This document shows, one piece after another, positions 18,652 through 27,035 of a stretch of DNA of 64,000 nt (positions are counted from its first letter, which is position 1; every line of letters begins with the position of its first letter). The notes under the pieces are model-generated. The model was not told where the DNA came from. It made no database searches and saw nothing but the letters and a program-made list of their open reading frames with translations. Both the position numbers and the translations under genes were made by a program. The DNA lies in assembly GCF_026008495.1 (NCBI RefSeq), contig NZ_BQUN01000182.1, positions 230,085 to 294,084 of the forward strand, read 5' to 3'. Source of the stretch: Streptomyces sp. A012304 (GTDB taxonomy: Bacteria; Actinomycetota; Actinomycetes; Streptomycetales; Streptomycetaceae).

Positions 18652-19338
18652 TCAGGCAGTGCACAACGTCGCGGTGGGGCGCCGCCCCGCGGTGAACGCG
18701 GCCGGTGGGACACCCATGAAGTGGCGGAACTCTGCCGTCATGTGGGACTGGTCGTAGTAGCCGGCCGCCGCGGCGATGTCCGCCCACCGGCCCGCATCGG
18801 CCGCGAGCACGGTGCGAACACGGTCGATGCGTGCGAAGTGCTTGGGGGACAAGCCGGTGCCGTCGGTGAACAAGGTGTGCAGGCGGCGCTCACTCATGTG
18901 TAACCGGGCCGCGGTCGTGGCGACATTGGCGCCGACAAGTAGACGTGCCGCCTCACCAAGCCGCCCTGACGGCTCCGGGCGGTCAGCCAATGCTTTTTCG
19001 AGAGCGGCGACCGGGTCGGCGGCGAACTGGTCGACGTCCAGGCCCGGTAGTTCGCGCAGCGGCACAGCCCGGTCGGCGAAATCACGCAGCGAACGGCCGA
19101 GCAGGGCTTGGGCACGCCCCGGCCGCATACGAACCCGCACGCACGAGTGGCCGGGCACGGCGACGTGATAGGCGGCCCGGGTGCGGGGGCCCATGACGAT
19201 CAGCTCGCGCTTGTCAGTGCGCAGAAGAAGTGTGGTGGCGTGATCGGGCACATCGACCGCCGCCGAAGCACTCGCCGTAGCGACATCGATCCCGGCAACC
19301 CACCGCAGAAGGGCAGGCGGCACGACGAGAGAACTCAC
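18652..19338 (-). CDS. AraC-family regulator, divergent from an NmrA-like gene
   Basis: 228 residues from GTG 19338 (VSSLVVPPALLRWVAGIDVA); an ATG at 19392 in frame would leave almost no room for the divergent promoter. The C-terminal domain has two AraC helix-turn-helix motifs (TTAARLHMSERRLHTLFTDG; WADIAAAAGYYDQSHMTAEF). The N-terminal domain is a short cupin-like effector region (RAAYHVAVPGHSCVRVRMRP). It faces the oxidoreductase gene at 19402 across about 60 bases, the usual arrangement in which such a regulator controls its divergent neighbour; that is an inference. Confidence 0.84.
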   Translation of the reverse strand: MSSLVVPPALLRWVAGIDVATASASAAVDVPDHATTLLLRTDKRELIVMGPRTRAAYHVAVPGHSCVRVRMRPGRAQALLGRSLRDFADRAVPLRELPGLDVDQFAADPVAALEKALADRPEPSGRLGEAARLLVGANVATTAARLHMSERRLHTLFTDGTGLSPKHFARIDRVRTVLAADAGRWADIAAAAGYYDQSHMTAEFRHFMGVPPAAFTAGRRPTATLCTA

Positions 19339-19401
19339 GCGGCCCACGATAGTGCCGAAACTTCCTATCACGAGGTGTGAGAGCGCTGTCATCGTCGGGA
19401 C

Positions 19402-20205
19402 ATGATCCTTGTTACCGGTGCCACCGGCACCATCGGTAGTCACGTCGTCCGTCTGCTCACCGAGCGGGGCCTACCGTTCCGGGCGATGTCCCGGCGCGAG
19501 CGGCCCGGCGGGGTGCGGGCCGACTTCGACGACCCGGCGTCGCTGGCGCGCGCGGTGTCCGACATCGACACGGTCTTCCTCGTCACAGTGCCCCCCGTAC
19601 CGACCGCGGACCACGACATCGCCCTGGTCACGGCCGCGCGGGCGGCAGGCGTCCGTAAGATCATCAAGCTGTCCGCCATCGGCAGCGGCGAGCGGTTCGA
19701 CGGGGCGACCGTCGGCGCGTGGCACCTCGCCGCGGAGGAGGCGATCGAGGCAAGCGGGTTGGTGTGGACGATGCTTCGCCCGCCGAGCTTCGCCTCGAAC
19801 TTCCTGTGGTACCGGGCGCTGATCCAGGCCGGAGAGCCGATCCCGAACCTGGCCGGCGACTCCCGGCAGGCCATCATCGACCCGAGGGACGTGGCTGCGG
19901 TCGCCGTCGCCGCCATGACCAGCGATGCGCACGACGGGCAGCGGTACGACCTGACCGGGCCAGAGCTGCTGACGTTCGCAGACCAGGCGGCGATCCTGGA
20001 GGGCGTGCTGGAACGCCCGGTCAAGATCACCGACACGAGCGCGCTCGATCAGTTGCCGGCCGGGATGGTCACTGGCATCCGCTGGGCGCGCGCCGGCGGC
20101 GCGGCCTACGTCACCGACCACGTGCCGCAGGTGCTCGGCCGGTCGGCGGGCACGTTCGAGCAGTGGGCACGCGACCACCGGGAGGCATTCGCGGCAATGC
20201 CGTAA
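19402..20205 (+). CDS. NAD(P)-binding NmrA-like oxidoreductase (atypical SDR)
   Basis: 267 residues from ATG 19402. The N-terminus MILVTGATGTIGSHVVRLLT has the G-x-x-G-x-x-G nucleotide motif of atypical short-chain reductases. DFDDPASLARAVSDIDTVFL and VRKIIKLSAIGSGERFDGAT are the next core strands, and VWTMLRPPSFASNFLWYRAL and AIIDPRDVAAVAVAAMTSDA are hallmarks of NmrA/TMR-type proteins. The Tyr-x-x-x-Lys pair of classical reductases is absent, so it may act as a quinone or azoreductase-like enzyme or a redox sensor. Likely paired with the divergent AraC gene. Confidence 0.86.
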   Translation: MILVTGATGTIGSHVVRLLTERGLPFRAMSRRERPGGVRADFDDPASLARAVSDIDTVFLVTVPPVPTADHDIALVTAARAAGVRKIIKLSAIGSGERFDGATVGAWHLAAEEAIEASGLVWTMLRPPSFASNFLWYRALIQAGEPIPNLAGDSRQAIIDPRDVAAVAVAAMTSDAHDGQRYDLTGPELLTFADQAAILEGVLERPVKITDTSALDQLPAGMVTGIRWARAGGAAYVTDHVPQVLGRSAGTFEQWARDHREAFAAMP

Positions 20206-20311
20206 CCCACCGCAGCCGACGGCCGCCAGGCTCTGGTAGCTCATGGGGCAGAGCCCGTTCTTACTTGGTGCTTCGCTGGAGCTGGTGAAACTCGCGCGGA
20301 TGGGTGTGGGG

Positions 20312-20690
20312 TCATGGTCGCCGGTTGGGGCGGTCGTCCCAGCGGTGGGCGGTCCAGGCGCGGCGCATGAGGCTACGCACGGTGACGACGGCATCCGTGA
20401 GGTCGCAGAAGGCGTTGATGACGCCGAGCCGGCGTTCGTAGCAGCGTGCGAGTCGATGGAAGGCCTTCTGCCGGGCGTGGGTGCGCTCTACCTGCCGGCG
20501 CCCGGTGGTCTGGACGAGAGCCTTCTCGCCCTTGTGTGCGATCCGGCCGTGCAGTCCGCGTTCGTCAAGGGTGGTGCGCCTCTTGCCCGAGTCGTAGCCG
20601 GCGTCCAGGTGCACGGTGATGTCGTCGGGCAGCGGGCCCAGGCCGTCCAGAAGGGCCAGAGTCACCCCATGCCGCGCCAGGCTACGCCCA
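20312..20690 (-). pseudogene. Degenerate IS5-like transposase, copy 3 of 3
   Basis: Minus-strand reading gives LLDGLGPLPDDITVHLDAGY, then DERGLHGRIAHKGEKALVQT, RRQVERTHARQKAFHRLARC and the C-terminus LMRRAWTAHRWDDRPNRRP. It is the same transposase family as at 8511-9225 and 10350-10642, preserving only the C-terminal third. The sequence upstream (to about 20960) carries nothing I can identify. Confidence 0.78.
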
Positions 20691-20959
20691 CCCCATGCCC
20701 AGCTCCCGCAGTGCGGCTGTCCAGGAGTGGTGTCTCAAGATCAGTGGTCGATGGGCTGATCTGCGCTTGTCAGTCCGGTGTGGGGGACAGGTCCGACGGA
20801 GTGGATGTCCTGAGCGTGTGTGAGTTGGGGTGTGGTGCCGTGGCGGGTGGGGGGTGAGCTGGGAATTTTCAGGTAGAGGGTTGCGGTGATCAGGTTGTGT
20901 CATCTGCGGTGAGCGGTGGGCATGTTCAGTGATTGCTGGTACGTGCTGCTGCGAGAACG

Positions 20960-21382
20960 CCGAAGATCGACGCCGACTTCCTGCTCCTGGACGAGGCCCT
21001 GGACACCAACCCCGTCGTCGAACAGATCTTCCTCGCCCAACGTGACCACGCCCAACTGGTCATGGCCGGCGACTCCGCCCAGGCCATCTACCACTGGCGC
21101 GGCGCCAAAGATGTCATGACCGGCTTCGGCGGCACCCAGCTCGCCCTGTCGCAGTCCTTCCGCTTCGGCCCCCGGCTCGCCGAGGAAGCCAACCGCTGGC
21201 TGCACCTGGCCGACGCCCCCATCCGTCTCACCGGCGCCGACACCGTGCGCACCGAACTCGGCCCCGTCACCCGACCCGACGCGGTGCTGTGCTGTACCAA
21301 CGTTGGCGCCATGGCCCAGGTCATGGAGCTGCGCTCCGGGGGACACCGGGTCGCACTGGCCGGGGGAGGAGACAAAAACTGA
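20960..21382 (+). pseudogene. UvrD/Rep-like DNA helicase fragment
   Basis: The segment DADFLLLDEALDTNPVVEQI is helicase motif II, where DEAQ has become DEAL. Motif III follows (QLVMAGDSAQAIYHWRGAKD) and then SQSFRFGPRLAEEANRW. The product stops at GGGDKN, where family members continue. The Walker A region, the 1B/2B domains and the C-terminal third are missing. Superfamily-1 helicases unwind DNA during repair or plasmid replication; this piece is a relic with a mutated catalytic motif. Confidence 0.72.
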
Positions 21383-21444
21383 TCCACCACGCGACCACGG
21401 CTGCCCATACACATCCGCGAAGCAGACACCCTGACTACTGGGAG

Positions 21445-21645
21445 CGGGAGTTGCAGCATCCATGGGTTCGGCCGGGGGCAGTTACGACAAGGCCCTCACG
21501 GAGAACCCGTGGATGATCGTCAAGAGCGCATTCAGAAGCGGCTCGGCTACCTCAGCCGATCGAATTCGAGGAGAAGCGCTACGCCGACCCGGCAACGGCC
21601 GAACGAACGAACGTGAAACCCCGTCACCCCGCCCTGACCAGCTGA
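21445..21645 (+). pseudogene. IS3-family OrfB (integrase) fragment
   Basis: SMGSAGGSYDKALTENPWMI matches the S-M-G-x-x-G-x-x-Y-D-N-A-x-x-E segment holding the last DDE glutamate of IS3-family OrfB. After an internal deletion the C-terminus IQKRLGYLSRIEFEEKRYAD-type reading ends PRHPALTS at TGA 21645, in a shifted frame. About 55 of 290 residues remain. Confidence 0.72.
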
Positions 21646-21835
21646 TCAACACCTCCCGCACGCCGGGGGAACCTCGAACTGGACAGCCCTCACGCCAGAA
21701 CCAGGTCCCGTTGCCATGCTGCGAACGCCCCTCCCTGGCATCGCCCCGCACACCACTCCAGGCGGTTCTGACTCCCGGCTCACGGCAGATATTCCTGCTG
21801 GCCGCCCATCTCTGTAATCAACTCCGTTTGTTTCA

Positions 21836-21863
21836 TTGACATCTCACTCGGAATACCTACGCT
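21836..21863 (+). promoter_or_regulatory. Probable sigma-70-type promoter of the AA10 gene
   Basis: TTGACA at 21836-21841 and TACGCT at 21858-21863 are separated by 16 bases, a plausible vegetative Streptomyces promoter. The CebR-like operator begins at the next base, so a bound repressor would block transcription start. The 70 bases upstream are unusually A+T rich for this window. Confidence 0.6.
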
Positions 21864-21877
21864 TGGGAGCGCTCCCA
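21864..21877. promoter_or_regulatory. CebR-type operator
   Basis: TGGGAGCGCTCCCA is a perfect 14-bp palindrome identical to the consensus bound by the cellobiose/cello-oligosaccharide repressor CebR in Streptomyces. It lies 33 bases before the start codon of the secreted AA10 enzyme and immediately after the predicted -10 box. This places the gene in the cellulose-utilisation regulon, derepressed when cellobiose is present. Binding is inferred from consensus identity. Confidence 0.88.
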
Positions 21878-21910
21878 TGACAGTCTGCAACTGGAAGGAG
21901 TCCCCCCACC

Positions 21911-22582
21911 ATGCGCAAACAGAGTCCGTTAGCCGGGCGTTTGTCGCCCCTCCGCCGGCCTCTCCAGGCGTTCGTCATGCTGTTCGCCGTGGTTGTAGGC
22001 GCGCTCACCTGGTCGGCCCCCGCCCAGGCTCACGGCACCGTCGTCGGCCCCGCCACCCGCGCGTACCAGTGCTGGAAGACGTGGGGCAGCAACCACACGA
22101 ACCCGGCCATGCAGACCCAAGACCCCATGTGTTGGCAGGCCTTCCAGGCCAACCCCGACACCATGTGGAACTGGATGAGCGCGCTCCGCGACGGCCTCGG
22201 TGGCCAGTTCCAGGCGCGGACCCCCGACGGGACGCTCTGCAGCAACAACCTCTCGAGGAACGCCAGCCTGAACAAGCCCGGGCAGTGGAAGACCACCACC
22301 GTCGGCAACAACTTCTCGGTCCAGCTGTACGACCAGGCGTCCCACGGTGCCGACTACTTCAAGGTGTACGTGAGCAAGCAGGGCTTCAACCCCAAGACGC
22401 AGACCCTGGGCTGGAGCAACCTCGACTTCATCACGCAGACCGGCCGCTTCGCCCCGGCGCAGAACATCACGTTCCCCGTCCAGACCTCCGGCTACACCGG
22501 ACACCACATCCTGTTCGTGATCTGGCAGGCCTCGCACCTCGACCAGGCCTACATGTGGTGCAGCGACGTGAACTTCGGCTGA
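21911..22582 (+). CDS. Secreted AA10 lytic polysaccharide monooxygenase (cellulose-type regulation)
   Basis: 223 residues from ATG 21911 after AAGGAG. A Sec/Tat-style signal peptide (twin Arg in SPLRRPLQ) ends PAQA, leaving mature His at residue 41 (HGTVVGPATRAYQCW), the copper-binding N-terminal histidine. The second His-brace ligand is in DQASHGADYF (about residue 145), and the axial aromatic lies in HHILFVIWQASH. Mature length of about 183 residues, without a carbohydrate-binding module, fits single-domain AA10 enzymes, which oxidatively cleave crystalline cellulose or chitin. Six cysteines suggest disulfides. The CebR box argues for cellulose as substrate. Confidence 0.93.
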   Translation: MRKQSPLAGRLSPLRRPLQAFVMLFAVVVGALTWSAPAQAHGTVVGPATRAYQCWKTWGSNHTNPAMQTQDPMCWQAFQANPDTMWNWMSALRDGLGGQFQARTPDGTLCSNNLSRNASLNKPGQWKTTTVGNNFSVQLYDQASHGADYFKVYVSKQGFNPKTQTLGWSNLDFITQTGRFAPAQNITFPVQTSGYTGHHILFVIWQASHLDQAYMWCSDVNFG

Positions 22583-22719
22583 GCCGGGGAGCGCCGCACA
22601 CGGCACCGGCCCCTGCCGGGCGCCGGTAACCCGCCGTCCGGCCGACCGAGCTCCGTCGGGCCAGGGGACTCATTCGGTCACCCTGCCCCGACGGGGCTCC
22701 TGCGCTCCCACCGCTACCG
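22583..22719 (+). other. Short intergenic region after the AA10 gene
   Basis: G+C-rich spacer with short complementary stretches (GGCACCGGCCCCTGCCGGGCGCCGG near 22600-22625) that could fold into a terminator-like stem, but without the usual U-tract. Nothing else is recognisable before the IS fragment. Confidence 0.35.
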
Positions 22720-22975
22720 CGAGCCGAGGGCTGGGCAGGGCCCTGCCGAAGGACTTCCCGCCCTGACGGACGGCATACGGCTTCATGGCCCGCTGGGCGG
22801 CGGCCGGCGTCATCGGGCAGATCCGCGACCAGCTCCGCAAGCGCATCCGCCGTGACATGGGCCGATCTCCCGGCGCGGTCGCCACCGTCATCGACTCGCA
22901 GTCCGTGAAGGCCGCCGAGACGATCGGGCGGGACTCGCGCGGCTACGACGTCGCGAAAAGGATCAACGTCCGGCG
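22720..22975 (+). pseudogene. IS5-family (IS112-like) transposase fragment
   Basis: The reading RALPKDFPP-stop-RTAYGF continues as RWAAAGVIGQIRDQLRKRIR, RDMGRSPGAVATVIDSQSVK and AAETIGRDSRGYDVAKRIN. The I-D-S-Q-S-V-K block carries the first catalytic aspartate. A TGA has replaced the conserved tryptophan of FPPWRT, and the gene breaks off after RINVRR. Only about 80 of roughly 280 residues remain. Confidence 0.75.
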
Positions 22976-23060
22976 GGCGAGGACCGCGACGCTCCCGTCT
23001 GAGGTGGAACCCGGCGGCGGGCCATGCCCGGCACCGCCCGCCGCCGCAGGATGAGGCCAC

Positions 23061-24470
23061 ATGCAAGCCCCGCCCACAGCCCCGTCTCCGCGCGAGACAG
23101 AACACAGCAGCCCTGCCCTGCGCCAGCTGCTGCGCCACCGGATCGTCGCGCTCGCGCCCGAACACCGCCGTGGGCACGGGGCTCTGTACGGCGGGCTCAA
23201 CCAGGGCCGGATCGACGTCGCACGGCTGCGTCGTGCCCTGGCCGGGGTGCCGTTGCCGCGGGCGGCAGACGGTCGACTCGTGCTGGCAGTGGATGTCTCG
23301 CCGTGGCGGCGACCGGACGCCAACACCTGTGCTGACCGGGCCTTTTGCCACACGTTCGGCCGGGCGAGGGCAAACATCAGATGGTACCCGGCTGGCCGTA
23401 CTCGGTGGTGGCTGCGTTGGAGAGTGGCCGCACGTCCTGGACGGCGGTGCTGGACGCGGTCCGCCTGAAGCCCGGCGCCGACGTCGCCGCGGTGACCACC
23501 ATGCAGATCCGTGGGGTCGTCGAGCGGCTGGTCGCCGCTGGCCAGTGGAAGCCGGGCGACCCGGAGGTCCTGGTCGTGCTGGACGCCGGATACGACGCCC
23601 CGCGCATCGCCCACCTGCTGGACGGCCTACCCGTCGAGATGCTCGGCCGGCTCCGGTCCGATCGCGTGATGCGGCGTCCGACACCCTCCCGCGAACAGTT
23701 CCACCTGGCCAAACCCCAAGGGCGGCCGACCGCCCGAACACGGCGGCGAGTTCGTCTTCGGCGCCCCCGCAACCTGGGGCCCCGAACAGGCCGAGACGGC
23801 CACGGACACCCGCTTCTACGGGAAGGCCACCGCGCAGGCATGGGACCGGCTGCACCCGCGGCTGACCCGCCGGGCCGCATGGCTCGACCACGACGGGCCG
23901 CTGCCCATCATCGAGGGCACCGTCATCCGCCTGGTCGTTCAGAAGCTGCCCAGCGGCGGGCTCAACAAGCCGGTTGGGCTGTGGCGGTCGCGCACCCGCG
24001 CCACAGAAGCAGACGTCGACCGCTGCTGGCAGTCCTTCCTCCGCCGCTTCGACATCGAGCACACATTCCGTCTGTTCAAGCAGACCCTCGGCTGGACCAA
24101 GCCCCGGCTCCGTAGCTCGGAAGCGGCCGACCGGTGGACCTGGCTCGTGATCGCCGACTACGCCCAGCTCCGGCTGGCACGCCCGCTGGCCACCGACCTC
24201 CGCAGACCCTGTCATAAGCCGACCGAGCCGAACAGACTCACACCCGCCCGCGTTCGCAGAGGGTTCAGAAACCTGCGCACGAAGACGGGCTCTCCGGCCG
24301 GTGCACCGAAACCCGCCCGGCCCGGCCCCGGCCGCCTGCCAGGCTCGAAGAACCGGCGGACCGTCACTCGCTGCGACGTCGGACGCGTCCTCACCACCGG
24401 CGAGTCCTACACCCGACCCGCACACCACAACGTCGGCACGAAGCCCCGACGCATTGGCGGATCGGCAAGC
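23061..24470 (+). pseudogene. NF041680-type transposase, frameshifted
   Basis: Starting at ATG 23061, RQLLRHRIVALAPEHRRGHG, LVLAVDVSPWRRPDANTCAD and RAFCHTFGR form the N-terminal part with the first aspartate. Homology then moves frame to MVPGWPYSVVAALESGRTSW, VLVVLDAGYDAPRIAHLLDG and LGRLRSDRVMRRPTPSREQF, and near 23735 moves again to a frame reading EFVFGAPATWGPEQAETATD, RRFDIEHTFRLFKQTLGWTK and SSEAADRWTWLVIADYAQLR. The last part RPGPGRLPGSKNRRTVTRCD and AHHNVGTKPRRIG fits the family C-terminus. Two indels make it inactive, but it is otherwise close to full length. Confidence 0.75.
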
Positions 24471-24734
24471 TCAGACCGACAGGCGGAAACCACCGATCTG
24501 GTACTCCAACCCCTCACAGAACTCCAGGTGCGGGATGGCACTCCGCATTGCCGAGTACAGCGCGGGCGGAACCTCGTAGACCGCGGTCTCAAGAAAGTCG
24601 TCGTCGCGCCCGGGGAACAGGTCCCTGATACTCAGGATCTCGACTCGGGTCAGGCCAGTGACATGGGCGGCTTGCTCGTTGCGGTCCCAGCCAATGAGCT
24701 CCCACCCAAGTGTTTCGGTGTCGATATCGTTCAC
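24471..24734 (-). CDS. Small hypothetical protein, 87 aa
   Basis: From GTG 24734 (VNDIDTETLGWELIGWDRNE), acidic, ending LEYQIGGFRLSV. The pattern ELIGWDRNEQAAHVTGLTRV resembles small actinomycete proteins, some of which act as immunity partners to polymorphic toxins, but I cannot assign a family with confidence. Its stop lies against the end of the frameshifted transposase on the other strand. Confidence 0.55.
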   Translation of the reverse strand: MNDIDTETLGWELIGWDRNEQAAHVTGLTRVEILSIRDLFPGRDDDFLETAVYEVPPALYSAMRSAIPHLEFCEGLEYQIGGFRLSV

Positions 24735-24951
24735 GCGCCTACGGTAAGCGCGAACTGCCCCTGAGGTTAAACGTCGAGCTGAAACGGCACACCATGTTGC
24801 CATGGCGGACAGGAGCCACCGGCCGGCCTTGGCCCACCGCGACCCGACATGGGCATGTGAGGGCTTCTTGGCCATGCGGTGGCGTTGACGATGCGATACC
24901 AGGGCACACGAACCCGGCATGGTCCGTACGGGTGTCCGGCAGGAGGAGCCA

Positions 24952-25260
24952 ATGGCCGCTCATGAGGTCTACGCCGCCAGCGCATTGTCGGCGGTGGCGG
25001 CGATACTGCTCGCGCGATGGTGCCTGACGCGCCGAAGCGGCAGGCCGCGCACTGCTGCGGTATCCCGCCGTGCCTCGCGCTGGACGGCGCCGAGGGATGC
25101 CCGACGCGCCGACTCCACCGCGGCCCGAGCCGAGCAGCACATGCCGACGGACGCGTCCTGCGCTCAGCGGGCGGTGCAGGAGGCCGAAGACCTCGTGCAC
25201 GGCTACTGGCGCCGGCTCAGTCCCCTCTACCTCTCCAAGCGCGAGCACCATCAGCACTGA
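24952..25260 (+). CDS. Small single-pass membrane protein
   Basis: 102 residues from ATG 24952, with GCAGGAGGAGCC just before it. Residues 4-22 (HEVYAASALSAVAAILLARW) form one hydrophobic helix; the remainder is basic and alanine-rich, ending LSKREHHQH. The strong ribosome site and coherent ending suggest a real gene, but I recognise no family. Confidence 0.45.
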   Translation: MAAHEVYAASALSAVAAILLARWCLTRRSGRPRTAAVSRRASRWTAPRDARRADSTAARAEQHMPTDASCAQRAVQEAEDLVHGYWRRLSPLYLSKREHHQH

Positions 25261-25295
25261 AGCCGGTCGTTCAGTGCATGGCCAGCCCGGGCCGG

Positions 25296-25490
25296 TCATT
25301 TGCTGAGTGCTTGGCGGAGGGGTTCGTGGCAGTCGGCAACTGCGTCGACGCCGACGAGCTGCAGGGTGCGCAGCACGGATTCGGCGGAGCCGGCCAGACG
25401 TAGCCAGCCGCCTGCTGCGGTGACGGCCTGGTGCGCGGCGATGAGGATGTCGATACCGCTGGAGTCCATAAAGGTGACCTGCCGGAGCCG
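25296..25490 (-). pseudogene. STAS-domain anti-sigma-factor antagonist, C-terminal part
   Basis: Minus-strand QVTFMDSSGIDILIAAHQAV, then WLRLAGSAESVLRTLQLVGV and DAVADCHEPLRQALSK, is a clear STAS C-terminal half; the D-S-S-G serine is the residue phosphorylated by cognate anti-sigma kinases. The first 45-50 residues of the usual roughly 110 are not readable in this frame. Upstream, GVDISGERGVEVVCFADT lies in a different frame, so an indel near 25490 probably broke the gene. Confidence 0.68.
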
Positions 25491-25539
25491 CGGGTGTCGG
25501 CGAAGCAGACGACCTCCACACCCCGCTCGCCGGAGATAT

Positions 25540-25851
25540 CTACGCCTCCCCGAGCACCCGCACCGCCGCGAGGAACGCGCGGTGGACACGGCGGCCGGCC
25601 GCGTCGATGCCGTTGGCGAACTGGCTCAGGACTTCGCGCCGCTCGGAGACGAGGTGGTCGCCGCACAGCCACGCCGACCAGACGCGGTCCGGCGGTACGT
25701 GGCGGCCGACCTCCGGTTCGTAGACCGTCTCCGACGACGACCTGGGCGCCGCGGACCGGCTCCCCGCGTCGTCGATCGGCGCGGAAACCGAATGCCGTCG
25801 TGTACGACATGTCGCTGATCTGGCAGTCCACGTGCCGTACGTGTTCGTCAT
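25540..25851 (-). CDS. Possible small hypothetical protein upstream of the STAS relic
   Basis: 103 residues from ATG 25851. No ribosome site or recognisable domain is visible. The C-terminal half (LVSERREVLSQFANGIDAAG, RRVHRAFLAAVRVLGEA) is helical and would fit the position of a partner gene to the STAS relic. This may be only a chance frame. Confidence 0.25.
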   Translation of the reverse strand: MTNTYGTWTARSATCRTRRHSVSAPIDDAGSRSAAPRSSSETVYEPEVGRHVPPDRVWSAWLCGDHLVSERREVLSQFANGIDAAGRRVHRAFLAAVRVLGEA

Positions 25852-26007
25852 GGTCGGAGTGCCGTCATAGGACGGGCTCTGGGATACGAAACCCGGTTAG
25901 CGTCGGCATGTGGCGGGCCTGTCGCTGACCGGCTGAACGGGGTGCAACGGGAGGCGGGGCGGGGGCTGGGGCCGGCGGCGTCACGACCACAAGCAGCAGG
26001 AGACGCC

Positions 26008-26400
26008 ATGCCGTCAGGGTGCGCGCAGCAGGACACCGCCCAGGCCCAGCCGCCCGGGCCCAGGCCGCTGGCTCCGCTTCCCATCGATGTCGAGGCCCTC
26101 TTTCCGGAGCTGATCGGTACGGCGCGCGAGGTCACCCTCCTCCACCCCCGGGCCGGGCAGCCGGGCCCGGGGCAGTTCCGTCGGCGGGCCGTTGCTGTGG
26201 TGGCCGGCCGACGAGCCCTGGCCGATGCGCGCCGAACCGGACCACTACAAGCCGCTCGACGCGCCCGTAGGGCCGGAGCCCGGTCGCGATGGTCCCGGTA
26301 ACCCAGCTGTATGCACGGGATGTGCCCGGACTTGTCTTCCCCGCCAAGGCTGCCTCGTTCGGAGCGCGGGGTCATCGTTGTCAAAAGCCAGTTGAGACGG
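26008..26400 (+). pseudogene. Broken second copy of the DUF1963/YwqG-like gene
   Basis: Three segments homologous to the intact gene at 13860-14936 occur in order but in three frames: PLPIDVEALFPELIGTAREV (like VEVTSVFPELAPLA), SSVGGPLLWWPADEPWP (like SSVGGPLLWPAGEPWP) and VPVTQLYARDVPGLVFPAKA (like VPMLPVAQLFLRDIPLLRPP). The remaining 200 residues are absent, and the YCII gene follows immediately. Confidence 0.75.
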
Positions 26401-26428
26401 TGCCCTTGGTGGGGAAGGGTCTGTGGTC

Positions 26429-26977
26429 ATGGAGTTCTTCTGCTACCACCGTGACCGGCCCGGCTCTCTCGCGTTACGCGAGGAGTTGCTGGAAGAGCAC
26501 TGGTCCTACATGGACCGTTACGCGAAGGAACTGATCGCTCGCGGCCCGACCTTCGCTGATGATGGTGAAACACCCACCGGCAGCGTGCACATCGTCGATC
26601 TGCCCGATCCCGCCGCTGCCCGCGCGTTCGCCTTCGACGAGCCCAACTACCAGGCCGGCGCGTACCGGGATGTGCTGCTGCGCCGGTGGCGCAACGTGCT
26701 GGGGCGCACCATGTGGGATTTCCCCGGTGGCCCAACCGGTGGCAACCGGTACCTGGTGCTCGGTCTCGGCGAGGGTCCGGCCGCCGATCTTGTCCTGCCG
26801 TTCGACCGGGACGAACTGGTCGCGTACGGGCCGTTGCTGTCCGACGACGGCGACACCTGGCTGGGTACGGCAGTGCTGCTCAGGGCCCCGGATCCGGAGA
26901 CGGCACGAGCCGTTCTGACTGCGGACCGGTACGCGGACATCGAGGTCCACGACTGGGAGTTCGGCGGGCGTCGATGA
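26429..26977 (+). CDS. YCII-domain protein
   Basis: 182 residues from ATG 26429, nine bases after GGGGAAGGG; GTG 26423 is an alternative. EELLEEHWSYMDRYAKELIA, RGPTFADDGETPTGSVHIVD and LPDPAAARAFAFDEPNYQAG are the YCII/ferredoxin-like fold with the conserved H ... D-G-x-x-x-G-S motif (a His-Asp pair proposed as catalytic in the family). The second half repeats the pattern (GPLLSDDGDTWLGTAVLLRA), so this may be a tandem YCII protein. Function unknown; the SGNH gene follows 58 bases later on the same strand. Confidence 0.8.
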   Translation: MEFFCYHRDRPGSLALREELLEEHWSYMDRYAKELIARGPTFADDGETPTGSVHIVDLPDPAAARAFAFDEPNYQAGAYRDVLLRRWRNVLGRTMWDFPGGPTGGNRYLVLGLGEGPAADLVLPFDRDELVAYGPLLSDDGDTWLGTAVLLRAPDPETARAVLTADRYADIEVHDWEFGGRR

Positions 26978-27035
26978 GCCGTGCAGGCACCGGGCTGATG
27001 TCATCTCCGGACCACATTGACCTGGTGCAGGAGCG

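Noticed and set aside
20682..20903. Minus-strand His/Pro/Arg-rich frame
   Set aside because: Low-complexity composition without a motif; most likely non-coding.
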